Shown here in pieces: positions 10,259-21,770 of a stretch of 43,685 nucleotides of DNA. The position numbers and the translations under genes were made by a program. Origin of the DNA: Hypsibius dujardini. Taxonomy: Eukaryota > Tardigrada > Eutardigrada > Parachela > Hypsibiidae. A model generated the notes under the pieces. That model had not been told where the DNA came from. It worked only from the letters and a program-made list of their open reading frames with translations, and did not search any database. Location of the stretch: positions 1-43,685 of the forward strand of contig LRSR01005222.1 in NCBI GenBank assembly GCA_001579985.1, in the 5' to 3' direction. The stretch's first letter is position 1; each line of letters opens with the position of its first letter.

Positions 10259-13200
10259 TTATGCCCTCAGCCAGGGTCCCAGATCTATCGGTCTAATATC
10301 GGAACACGGCAGGCGTAAATTTCTGCAAAACAGAAAATATAATTCTATAGACTACACGGTAATTACATTTTCCCGAGGGCTGACTTAGTGACAGCAGATG
10401 CACTCACGAATCGGAAACTGTGCGAAATACGCTGGCCTGGATGGAATTTATTCCGGCAACGTTACTGCAGAGAACACTCGCGAGAGTGGTTTGCCGAATG
10501 GCATTGCGCTGATCTGAAAATTACCAGCCCAGATAATTATGATTAAAAGTTTAGTCTTATTTTGAAGTCTTATTGTCGACATATGCAGGACTTTTAATTG
10601 AATCAGGCCAAACGTACCATCAGTGAGGCGTGACGACAATGGAAGATCATTCTCGTACCAGAACCGATCGCCTGAACGAAAACGTTGAAACTGCTCTCCG
10701 ATTATGCAGCTAAAGGTAGGGCCGATTATACCCCCGTCCACAGAAGCCTCTGCAATTCCCGCTGGGTACAGGTCAATGTCTTTCACACTTCTACAAAGTA
10801 TAAAAACATTATTGGAGTGACATCATCCAGCGGTAACAAACAGGTGACGAACTGCCAGTAATCGGTGTTTTTGGTCTTATTGAAGTTCATAGAATGATTT
10901 AGCTCTCAGCCTAACATTATTGTAAAATATTTAGGAAATAAAAACTCTGTTTTTTAATTGCTGAGTGGGGAAGCCAATCGATTCTTGCTACAGAGAAATT
11001 GCTTCTCGGTTGTTCTTGACAGATTATTTGTTTCTATACGTTACTCATGATGTATGGACGACGATCTAATACCTGGATTGAGCTAAAAGTGTGTTTGCTA
11101 CGTCATCTTATGCTTCGTTTCCGCCTGCTTTTAGGCCAGACTGCTAATCATCAATCAAATTAATCGAATAGGTGCATTCCGTTTTCACGATGCTATAGCA
11201 CATTTAAATTTCTCCTCAACAAACGAATCAGAAATTCTCAGTTCTGCAACTTTTTGTGGGCTATTGAACGAAAAATCGTTGTTAATTACTTCGTGATGTG
11301 ACGTTGTGTTTCATTAAAAAGTAGAAAAAGCAAATTGTTTTTAGATTCGGGTTATTTTTCAAATCAGCTTTCTATCGACTGGTCACAGCCGAAGTTAATT
11401 TGGAAGTAAATGCACAAAGTCACTATTTGTGGAATTCGCAATTGCTGATTGTGACACCGTGATCAACGAATCTCTGCATTTTACTTTGGCTCCTAAATGA
11501 TGATTTTTTTTCGACCTATCAATGACTTGTGAATGGACTTGCTAAATATTATCATTGAGAAGCTACAGTAAATATCATTTTATTTCGCTCAAGGTTCAGC
11601 CGGTCAAACAAAACTTGCTACGAATTTCAAAAATCGGATTAATTACCACGAGACAATTTGGCTGGTGAGGCACGATAGGGTACAGAAGGGGCGTTAGTCG
11701 AGAATCGAAATCTGTTTCAAAAACTTACTCATATATTTTGGCTAATTTGTCAATCACATCGTCCGGAAAAATCTGCAGTCTTTTTAGTCCAACAAAGTTA
11801 TCTGCTGTCGAGAGACCACATAACTTTCTCCAGTTCCTGTAAGCTGGCAGTCCATGATCTCGTCCCCGTTGTATGTTGACACTGATTAAGTCCAAACCGA
11901 ACAAGGCCGTCCCATTTGTAGGAAAGAGGTGCTGCGACAACTCTGTTGTGGCACTGTTCTCGACTATCTTTCCGCTTTGGTCCGTCATGCCGCGCAGCAC
12001 TTCGTCCAACATGCCCAACTGTATCGCGAAATAACTTAGGTTTGAAAAATTAAAAACAAGTACGTTATGCTGTGGGATTAGATTAAAGCCCAGATTAAGT
12101 TTGAGCTGATTTTTAACTGGCATGCAGATTTTCAACGTAAAGTTTAGAACTTTGAAATACATGCGAACATATTTATTGCATGGATTTCCTTTTTTTCTTA
12201 ATTAGGTCGAGAATCGCATCACGTATTAACGATTGTCCAACATCAGATTTTTAACACTTTAAGCTTGATGGTTTGTTCTACGGATTGGGGTTGCCTTTTC
12301 GGAAGGTGTGTATTGGGTCGGGTGCCAAATCCTCAAGTTTATGATGTGTTAATAAACAACCCTATTTTGTGAGCAATGAATAAGAAATATTTATACTACC
12401 TTGTAAATTTCGTTGGCCTTGAAGAATGTGTTGCTAAGACGAATTTCAGGAAGGGGCTCGTGCGCCCCCGATAAACGAGTGTAGACTCCTGTGGCCATGG
12501 TGAGGCCAACGCGGAAGGCAGCTGCGGAGAATTCGTTGGCCAGTCCTGTGTGAGGAATGACCTTACTCCACTGCCACTTTTCAAGTACGTCGAGATATTC
12601 TTACGGACCTGCATTGACTGTGGCGTCGTAACCGTGATAGCGTCCTGACGGCATGAGATTTAGGCCCCATGTGTTTATAGTCTCTGGACCCAGTAAAACT
12701 GGAAGCCATTTCTGCAGTCAATAATCACACGGTAACTTACGAAGCACTTTAACGGACATCTAATTGCTTTTTTTTTAAAGTGAGACGGAAACACGAATTT
12801 ACTTTATTCTGAATGACTGATTCGCTTAGCGAAATCGAAATACTTTTGATATTGATTAATCACCAATACAAAAATATCAGGACCCGAAATAGATCTGAAG
12901 CAAGTTTGAAGATTCCATCAAATATTTAAAGTATCTTCTTTGAACTGGCTGATTTGCTCGTAAACTTTTAGACAGACTCCCTTAATCTTTTTTTACCACT
13001 CCTTTGATATGGAAGAAAATAATTGGAATCACGCGACCAGTTTCTCGCCAAAAAATATTCTTTGTCTATTGCTAATTGAAGGATGTCTGGGTAATATTTT
13101 GAGTGATCGGTTACTCTTTTCAGATATTTATTATTCCAAATATCGATAACTTCTCAAAAATTGGAAAAAAAATTCTTATCGAATGTTGCGGAGTACCACG

Positions 13201-16200
13201 AGCAACTAACGCCGTTTTGCAGCTGTCAATCAGTATAAACCACATCAAATACGTTTAGTACATCGGTATCTCACACAACTGCAATGCTGCATGACAAACA
13301 GTTATTGTACTATTATATGACTCATTTTTTATATTTCGTCACTGGAAGTCAGTCAGTCGTATTTGATTTTTGAGATAGTACAGAAACAGCGTGGTTTCGC
13401 CTGATTTTCCCACATATGACGTCTTTTGCCGTGAGCGAAAATTTCATGTTACGTCAAGACCGCAGCTGGCGGGTGTCAGCTAATCATGTGAAGTAGAAAA
13501 ACAAAAATCGAACCGTTGCATGTGACCTGTAATATTTTTTCCCTAATCCAATTTAAAAAAATTCAGTCTTCGGCTCATAGAAAGACTTCCAGTTAGTTCA
13601 TTTTCAGAATTACATTACAGTCAAATGATCGATTACCAGCTGTTGGGTGGTACCCGACAGGTACCTAACACTTACTAATAATATAGTCTATCTACATAGT
13701 TAACTCATTCCTATCTACTCACACATCCTAAAGTGTACTTACTCAGCCATTATCACGTACATAATTCCGCCATGAGGGTAGGAACTAGTACATTGGAACA
13801 AGAACTACTCTTTATCCCTGAGTATGTAAGCATTTGTTCTAGATTAATTTGGACAGTTCCTTCCTTTCACCTCTAATCTCCTCTACCAGTAAAGTCTTAC
13901 CACAATTCTTCTCCTATTATTCAGTCTAATAGCTTGTATGTTCAGGTTCTTCCGTCCTAGTAGGGACGGAGACCTAACAGCAGAAATCATGTCGGAGTTT
14001 CGAAGATAATTTTTCCAATAAATATGGCTCCAACTGTGCAAAGATTATTTGAACGAGTAGGTAAACTGCTCATGAATTAATCGTAAAAAATATTGCTGAA
14101 ACTTACGTTGTAGACAATGTGCTGAAGCCGAGCAGCGACGATCGCGCGGGCTTCCTGGTACAGCGTTTCCTCATCCCAATCGGGGTTGATTTTACTCAGG
14201 GCGAAAGCCAAACTGTTGTGCTGCCGCAACCAGAGTGAATAAAGTGTTTGAAGTCCAAGCTATCGAAACAAAATCATAGACTCAAATAATGCATGGCCGT
14301 TTATGTCTATAGGTCAAGTTCTTTCTTACATTCACATTACAGCGCAGGTCTCCTAAAAATCCAGTGAAACTGTCATGGAACATACATAGAAAACTATGTG
14401 AAAACGCACCCACCAGCAAAAAAGCAGGACTTATCTTTCGCCTAATCAAGGCAAAACATTCTGTCGATTCCTGGCAGTAAAGTCTCTCGCGGCCTTTTGG
14501 GAAACGGAATCGATACCGACATACCGCCTGTAATTTTCAAATCTTCCCGTTAATTTTTGTATTTATTTCAGTCGGATTGTCCGAATATCTTTAGGTGAGT
14601 TTAATATACAGTAGTAACCATACCTTCTTCAAATGAACGCAGAGGGGGCAAACCGAAAAATGATTCGTTTCCTTTTGTTCCGTAAACTGTTTTGAGATAG
14701 ACCAGATAATGGGAGTATATTCCCCTACATTGAGTCGTTGCTCAATTTACAAATACTTATCGAAAATTTACTTTGACTGCCGTCGATGTATGCCGTCTGT
14801 TGATTAACCTGTTCACGGTAGCCGAGGTTGCAGCTTGGGGAAGGACCCGAAGTGCTTCGAATGAACTCCATACACGTTTGCCCATGCCTCAAATACAGCC
14901 AAACAATCAAAATATAATAACAATATGACGGCAAATATTAAAGGAAGTGTCTTACTGCGTGTAAAATGGGTCATCTCTGGGAATGTCGATTGCTTGAAAG
15001 TTATAGCATGGCAAATTATCATGTGTTACTAAAAAGCGAATATTGATGTGCAAAAACCTACATGCGCAGAATGGGTTTATTTTGCCTCTTTTGGAACAAC
15101 AGGCAAAAGGAACCTTTTCATCTCCTTGCTGAGGTTTTGCGGTACTCTAAGTATGGCCAGGGGAAAGGTAAATTCAGTAATTTGACTGTCAACATTGAAT
15201 TAAAATATCATATACCGTGATGTCGTGATCCTGGAAGGACAAAAAGAAATCATGAATTTCTTTAAGAATTTTAGCAAAACGAACGTGAGCTTACCAGAAA
15301 TTGATCAAAGTGCATGAACTATAAATTCAAAATAAGCATTAGACGCTAGATTGATAGCAACAATTGCTGCTGCAATAAATGTTCTTCAGCCACACGCACT
15401 CAGAAATTCAGAAAAGTTGAACAGGATAAAAAAACCCAGTATATAATAGACATATTTGAATGTAGTCCCAATATAGATCAAATACAAAAGAATTCGGACT
15501 ACTACTTTGGTAACCCACATTTTTCTCGCATTTAAATTTGAATGGTTACCAAATTTTTTTTTTCAAATCATGAATAATTAATTGCTCATCTTGAAATACC
15601 AGTTTAAGCTGTGCCGGTTTGAATTGGAACGCCCTTCAGACTTAAAAGACGACGACTGAATAATATTGTTTGAGGGTAGCGTAAAGACGCTATCATTCTT
15701 ACCATGGCAGTCCAGGTAGGGGCCGATCGCACTGTGGTGCCCACTAGGGTGGTGCTCACGAGTCGAGCGCTAGGAAGCGGCTGGTTTCTGGAGTTCCGTT
15801 TGGGTAAATTTTCTGAGCAAAAATGCATACATTACGAATAAAGCTCAACCCAACGAATAACACTTGGTAATGTAGTGAACAGAACCACGCGTAATTGGAA
15901 ATTTTACCAGAGGAAAAATAATCGGGATTGAGACGCCTTACAAAAGTCGTGACCGCACTCCCTCTGTCTGGAAAGCAGATATTGTTGCATTTCTCAGAGT
16001 GAATACGATACTTGCTTTGCGCATATTGTTGCTGCGCGGGCGACGACTTAAGAAAATCCGTAATCGGTACGACAGGTTTGTAACATAATTAACAAACACG
16101 AAAATGTTAATAATAATGAATGAAGTTCCCTTTCGATAAAGTATTAACACCAGAGTCTTCAAAGTGGTGCCATACATTTCTTTGTCATCACAGACTGCAG

Positions 16201-17497
16201 TTTTCGTTTTTCTGCCAGTGGTCGCCTAGGCGGACGGCATAAAAAGACTTAAACTTGGGGGCAGGTCTATCTTTTTCAGGGATGCTCTGGCGTCTGGGGA
16301 TTTTGCATCCGGCATGCTGTTTCAAACAAAACATCAAAATTACTTTTAAATACGTGAAGATGGGCGAGACAATGTCTAAGATGAATATGGTCAGCAGTCA
16401 AACCGCAGAGTAAAACCATACATTAAAGCAAAACAATAAATTAGCGTAGTTGGTGGAAAAAAACATGGACAATCCTGAATTTTGTGAAATTTCTTTGAAA
16501 AACATCACAAAAATATTTATACGTGCTATTCTTCTAATAACGTTAATTTAAAAATTAAAAAGTTGTGGCATACAACGAGTACGAGTAATCCTGCTACGTG
16601 GCTCTAGAACTTCGCAAGATTGGCAGTTTAGGCAGACCAATTTTGGTAAGTGCTACTGTCCGTTATAAATAAAATATTGAAATATCGAAAGCTCATGTAT
16701 TTTCATGATGGAATGACCGGCAACAACAAACTATACCAACTAAAAAGTAGTGCGCAGCAAGGGCCTGCCGCATGAGAAAAAATATATATCGGTCGAATAC
16801 AGTTCCAAAAGAAAAAAATCACTAGAAATCGAAATAAGAACCAAACAGAACACAGCATATATAAAAAAGATACAAGAATACTGAAATAGTAAAAGGAAAC
16901 TGGACTGCGGACGGAAAATAAGTACACGCAAACTCCCATGCGTAATAAGGCAAGATGCTGAACATTTATTAAAATAATAAGCATTGGCGCACTTGTCCAA
17001 AGAACAAAAATTATTACAACGGCAAGCAAAATGCGCAATATGGACTCACATTTTTTTGGACAATGAGCTTGCGAAATCCTCCACAACCAAAGCGTCCTTG
17101 GCCATCATAAGTGCATCAGGGCCCGTAGCGCCAAAAGCGTTTGATTGTGCCGCAGAAGAGATCCCACTTGTGGTGGCAAAATCTGGTTTGTCGAATTGCT
17201 TGACCGCTTTGGCGACGGCATTCTTGAAGTGATCTTCCACGAAATCAGCAGTCACCATGATAGATTTCTGCAGCACAGTCTCTATGCGGCTCTGCAATTC
17301 TTGAGAGGCAATTTGCCATCCGCTCCATCCCGAACCATAAGCATCATCTTTCCAGTAGTCTCGACTGTTTTGGAAATAAATCCCCCCTTCCGCTTGATGA
17401 ATCACTCGATCGACCACTACCACCAATATCTTGGGCGTCTCATACACAACAAAGCAAAGGTGATGACAAAACAAAGCGGAAGCTCATCTGCTACATA

Positions 17498-17534
17498 CAG
17501 CTACTTGCAAGTTACTTGCAAACTGTTGATTTGA
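17498..17534. repeat. Left terminal inverted repeat of the Tc1 element
   Basis: Inverted partner of 19241-19277, 36 of 37 positions matching, with TA immediately outside. Confidence 0.9.
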
Positions 17535-17745
17535 CGTATCGTGAGCCGCAAGACTACACATGTCATAAAGTTTTATTTTCTTAGCAAAAACCGGCCAAAA
17601 TCTGGTCACCAAACACAAAGAAATAGACTGTACTCATTTGGAAAGTATATTTGAAAATTAAGACTGAAATTTGGCACAGTGGAAACTGAAAATGGATGAC
17701 AGACTGCCTTAACAATTTCAGACCACAACAAAGCCAATCAAGCGA

Positions 17746-18993
17746 TTAGTATTTCATTCGCGCCCCCTTGTTCGCAATGACTGCAGCGATGCGGTCCGGA
17801 ATACTCTCCCACAAAGCCTCGCAGAACTTCCGAGTGACCAATTTGTTCCACAATTCCGAAACAGCACGTGCAATATCTTGCACGGTTTTGATGGAAGTGT
17901 TTTTGGCCAGCTCAAATTTGATGGATCCCCAGACATTCTCAATCACACTCAGATCAGGTGATTTCGGCGGCCAAAACGGAGGGCTTATCCCGAAACGGTC
18001 GAGGAATTTTCGGTTGAGTTTAGAGGTATGGATGGAAGCGCCATCTTGCTGGAAAATGGCTGATTTGTTTTCCTCAATGTAGGGAAGAATGTAAGCAGCA
18101 ATGAGGTCCTGATATATATGTTGATTGATTGTCTTGATTGGTCCTCAATGCTCGAGCTTTTCCACAACTCCTGTCACTTTCACTAGGCAAACGGGACCTT
18201 TCTTGGAAATAACGCCCCAGAACATGATGGAACCTTTCACAATTGGAGCCCGAACTTGCAAATCAGTGTCATAGCGGCTTTCTTCTTTCGCAATGTAAAT
18301 CTGTCAATCAAGCAATCATTCGATCACTTTAATGAGAAAACGTTCGTGCACAAAACACATTGATCAACCAACAATTCGATTAACTAAAGTTAAATAATCC
18401 ATCAATCAAGCAATAACCAGGACTACTCAATGTGAATCTGGTTAATACATCAGTCAACCAAATTTGGCAGCAGCTGACCTGGGGAACGCCTTTTCCGTCC
18501 AAGGACACTCGAAATTCATCCGAAATCAGCCAGTCATCAAAATACTAGGGTCGGACCCAGAGAGCCAGCTGATGTCTCACACACCAGTTCAATCAGGTTT
18601 TTTTGTGGAAATCAGTCAAGACGTTTTCGATTGGCCTGTTTTTCGAATTTCCAGCTTCTTTAAAGTTTGGCAGATGGTGCTTTCACTGACATCCGCAAAG
18701 CCCGTTTCTCGCAGACAATTCGCGACGTCCTTGTGAGTGTAGCTACGGAATTTTTTGGTCATCACGAGCTGCTTGACGATGGGAGTGAGGTTGGAAGAGA
18801 TTTTCCGCAGCGGTCCAGGACAACGGCGCTCATTGAGAGGAAATCCTTCTGCTTCATATTTCTGGAAAATTCGGCAAGCCCAGCTTTTCTGCTTTCCAAA
18901 AATACTGCTGATTTCCTTCCAGGTTTCGCCTTGATGGCGCAAAAGATGCACTGCACGAGGCTTTGTCGGAGTAAGCGCTTTGGGCGATGGCAT
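17746..18993 (-). pseudogene. Tc1-like DD34E transposase, decayed, with an apparent intron
   Basis: Cut-and-paste transposase. The N-terminal helix-turn-helix part (18616-18993) reads from MPSPKALTPTKPRAVHLLRH through RKTGQSKTS, then the frame breaks. The catalytic core follows in other frames: first Asp in WLISDEF (about 18520), KGSIMFWGVISKKG (about 18220), second Asp in IFQQDGASIHTSK (about 18050), and the Glu in IENVWGSIKFEL (about 17940). 34 residues separate the second Asp and the Glu, as in Tc1. In-frame stops precede YFDDWLISDEF and follow VVEKLEH. A 178-nt stretch, 18301-18478, has GT...AG ends at a phase-0 junction and interrupts an otherwise continuous core, so it looks like a spliceosomal intron. 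The copy is not autonomous. Confidence 0.88.
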
Positions 18994-19240
18994 TTATGAT
19001 CGGAAAATCAACGAATCAATGAAGAAAAAGGATACTCGTAATAATAAGGGAATCAATTAACCGAGCAGAGGAAAAGGTCTGAGTTTGAAAAAGTGATCTA
19101 TAAATCAATCGAAGAAAATGCAACAAATCAAGATTCCTAGGCTACGAAATTTTTATTGCGTATATTGAGTTGATTGATCGATAAGCCGGTTTGAAATTTT
19201 CACCAGTCAAACAACGTCTAGTCTTGTTTGTCAAACCACA

Positions 19241-19277
19241 TCAAATCAACAGTTTGCAAGTAACTTGAAAGTAGCTG
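19241..19277. repeat. Right terminal inverted repeat of the Tc1 element
   Basis: Inverted partner of 17498-17534; its outer end abuts the TA that forms positions +2 and +3 of the P1 intron 1 donor. Confidence 0.9.
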
Positions 19278-19332
19278 TACCTGCGTTGTTGCATACGGCA
19301 AACAGTAGACAGGTCAACAACCACGTTGACAT

Positions 19333-20774
19333 AATTCCTGGATTTTTTATTCTGCAAAACGGTGAAGCAAAATTTAATTGAAACGGAAAAATTTGTCGGA
19401 ATTTTTTTTCTTTCTTCATCACCTGCTGCGTTTATCGCCCTGTACATATGAGAAAAATAACCGGTATAACAAGTCAATAATGAACGACTGCCACCCACAG
19501 GTGATTGTGAAAATTACAGTTCTTCGTGATTGTCGTAGCCGGTAACTTTGTGTAGCGGCACGCGCTTTTTTTATTCATGTTTCGTCATTGCCTAAATTAT
19601 CGGTATTCTGACGCGCGAAACTGGTTTTGGTGTTTTGATATGTGATACAGTGACTGCTGCGGATTACGACTAGCGACCATTGAGATTGCATTGCAGTTAG
19701 CTGCTTGCGGTACGGCTTTAAGGTACGAGTAGACCAAAGAAGCGGAACTGATACTAATTTTTAAAAATAAATTTGTTTCTGCAGTTTGAATCACTTGATA
19801 TACTGTTGAGCTCACATCTTGTCTAAAATAAATAAATTGGGGTTGCGGTATGCGATTGCATTTTTATTTTATTTTGTTTTGATATCTTTTTGGAGCGCCA
19901 GGTACAAGAGAACATTTGAGAGGATTTAAATATAATCCAGGTGTTTTTTCTCTTTAAATTGTGCATGGCAAGCGAAAAAGTGGCTGTCCGCTCTTATAAC
20001 AAAAATCAGTGTATAATGCTATATTTTTCAGATATCCATTCGCTCTCTATCGGTCTGCCGAACAAGAGAATCGGCAAAAGGGTGGTAGGAAAATAAATCG
20101 AACGAAGGAATGGTAAAGTTAACGCTTGCATGTCAGATGCACAGCTGCCGCCAGCCTATAAAGACGTACGGTTATGCAAAAATTTTGCTGACGTCAATCG
20201 ACGTTTAATTGAATTTCGGGACTAAAATCGCTTTCGAATGTTTAGGTTTACGTTAAAATGAAAGCCGGAAATGAAGAAAAGCAGCTGGAAACGTTTATCT
20301 TGTTTTTCTTAAAAGTGCTTATGTTTGGGTACTGGTGAACTTGTACCTGTGGCGCCCTCAATTTGCATCCGAAACGCTTGAATACATTATTTTAATGGAT
20401 CAGACATCAAATAAAGAATACTTCAGTTCTAATTCATTTTCGAGAACAACGAACAGACACCGGTTTTTAATTAATTTGGATTGGGACGTCGTCTTCTGTA
20501 CCAGTAAGGAGATTTTCCGGCTGGTTACTCATTACAGTTTTCATTTGCGCCTCATCCTCGGTTTTAAATATTCCGCTCCTAAATTTTCTAAGTCGGTTCG
20601 TCGAGAGGATAGTTATGCACGCAGATTCGTTTGTTATGAAAAAAGGTGCTCATTGTGACGACCACTTTCGCGCCAGTGTGAACGGACACGAGCTGCATTT
20701 TGAATAGTTCCGTTCAGTGTGACAGAACAGCTTAGAAATATAATATCCGTAGATTTTTGACTCGAACAACCACA
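19333..20774. other. Intergenic, P1 promoter side
   Basis: Between the P1 start codon and the 3' UTR of the Tyr/Pro-rich gene. A plus-strand open stretch at 20335-20658 has no recognisable homology and lacks exon-like splice context. I see no other gene or repeat here. Confidence 0.35.
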
Positions 20775-20780
20775 TTTATT
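20775..20780 (-). terminator. Polyadenylation signal AATAAA of the Tyr/Pro-rich gene
   Basis: AATAAA on the minus strand, about 105 nt past the TAA stop of the gene at 20885-21770. Its position suits a 3' UTR of ordinary length. Confidence 0.5.
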
Positions 20781-20884
20781 GGTATTCCAGCTAAAAGGTA
20801 ATATTAAAGTTGCCGACATTGCTCATGGTGGAAGGGCAAAGGCCCATCTGGCACTCTTTTAAACGCTATACTAACAACGCCGTA

Positions 20885-21770
20885 TTAACTATAACCACCG
20901 AGCATCTTGGGCGGCTGTGCATAGCTAGGTGGCGTCTGATAGCTAGGCGGAGTTTGATAGCTTGGAGGAGACTGATAATTAGGCGACGATTGGTAGCTGG
21001 GAGGAGCTGGATAGCTCGGAGTGGAGTAGTCACTAGAAGTAGTTTGATAAGTTGAAGTAGTAGTGTAGTCACTGGGTGGAGCTGGATATGTGGTAGTTGT
21101 CTCGTAACTTGGCGGAGACGTGTACTGGGGCGGAGTTGAAGATTCGTAACTTGGTGGCGACTGGTAACTGGACTGAGATTGGTAACCTGAAGGAACTTGG
21201 TAACTTTGCGACGATCGATAATCGGGAGGGGCCTGGTAGCTGGACTGGGGTTGGTATCCGGAAGGAGCCTGATAGCTTGGCGGTGACGGATAACTGTGTG
21301 GTGATTGGTAATCTCCGTTAGAACCTCCGTAAGATGGAGCCGGGGCAGGAGGCTGGTAGCTTGGAGGGGACTGGTAACTGGGAGGCGATTGGTAACTGGA
21401 ATATTGATTGGCCGGCGGACTTCCGTACAGAGACCGGGTGTCGGGTGCAGCACGATAGCGGGAGTATGGCGCAGGTGCTGGCGCATCATAGGAGCCTAAA
21501 TATGAAAGGATATATTTAATAAATGATCGTTTCTTCTATTTCGGTAAAATATCGGTGATACAAATAATACAGACAATCAGCAGATATTAGATATAAACAT
21601 CAACTAATGAATTAATGTACAAAATGCCAATGCTCATATATATAGTTTATAGAACATAACAGGAACTACAAACACTGTACAAGCCGCATAAATATATCTT
21701 ATGTGAATCTCTTACATGCGTAATCAACACCAACGCTGAGCAAGAAGACGGCAACTATTGGACTATACAT
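20885..21770 (-). CDS. Secreted Tyr/Pro/Ser-rich repeat protein (221 aa)
   Basis: Two minus-strand exons: 21716-21770 encodes a signal peptide (MYSPIVAVFLLSVGVDYA, donor GTAAGAG), and 20885-21495 encodes the mature protein up to TAA at 20885-20887. The sum is 666 nt, exactly in frame. The mature part, about 203 residues, is built from imperfect repeats of the type SYQSPP, SYQTPP, SYQAPSGYQ and SYPAPP. It has about 32 tyrosines, roughly one residue in six, and is rich in Pro, Ser, Thr and Gln, with almost no Lys, one Cys and no globular domain. It ends in a short KMLGGYS tail. I do not recognise a named family; composition resembles structural matrix, cuticle or adhesive proteins and plant extensins. 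It lies between two secreted haem peroxidase genes and starts back to back with the intact one, so it is a natural candidate for a tyrosine-cross-linked substrate; that role is inference. Confidence 0.88.

Larger units (their letters stand above)
17498..19277 (-). mobile_element. Tc1/mariner-type DNA transposon inside P1 intron 1
   Basis: A 1.78-kb element with 37-bp terminal inverted repeats at 17498-17534 and 19241-19277, differing at one position, and starting CAGCTACTTGCAAGTTACTT on the left. It is flanked by the TA target duplication at 17496-17497 and 19278-19279. The transposase inside runs on the minus strand and is degenerate. On the left the sequence resumes as TGTAG on the minus strand, so the target was the GTATGT donor of P1 intron 1. 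Confidence 0.93.
10259..19332 (-). pseudogene. Animal haem peroxidase P1 (secreted), frame kept but disabled
   Basis: Twenty minus-strand coding exons: 19281-19332 (signal, MSTWLLTCLLFAVCNNA), 17050-17416, 16176-16316, 15908-16077, 15703-15812, 15295-15318, 15216-15230, 15062-15146, 14956-14992, 14772-14887, 14624-14686, 14414-14527, 14330-14352, 14107-14259, 12609-12711, 12400-12545, 11729-12018, 10618-10790, 10408-10513 and 10259-10322. They total 2352 nt (784 codons), exactly in frame, and pair exon by exon with P2 at 23688-32665. Family marks are APTWTAM, DHDIT (distal His), CMEFIRS, YREQVNQQTAYIDGS, GDLRCN (distal Arg), NIQRGRDHG and FWYENDLPL. Lesions: TAG at 16226-16228 and at 14442-14444; the exon at 16077 is preceded by AA, not AG; the proximal haem His is Leu (AFRVGLTMA). 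A Tc1 element sits at the first splice donor. The product would be truncated and unable to hold haem normally. Confidence 0.9.

Noticed and set aside
12546-12608. TAA in the P1 frame after VNAGP
   Set aside because: It lies in a 63-nt GT-AG intron. Removing the intron gives VNAGLANEFSAAAFR, matching P2 and restoring the 539-nt coding length.
20866-21489. 207-codon minus-strand frame rich in Leu, Thr and Arg
   Set aside because: It is a shifted-frame shadow of the Tyr/Pro-rich repeats. The correct frame has a spliced signal peptide, a TAA stop and an exact multiple of three.
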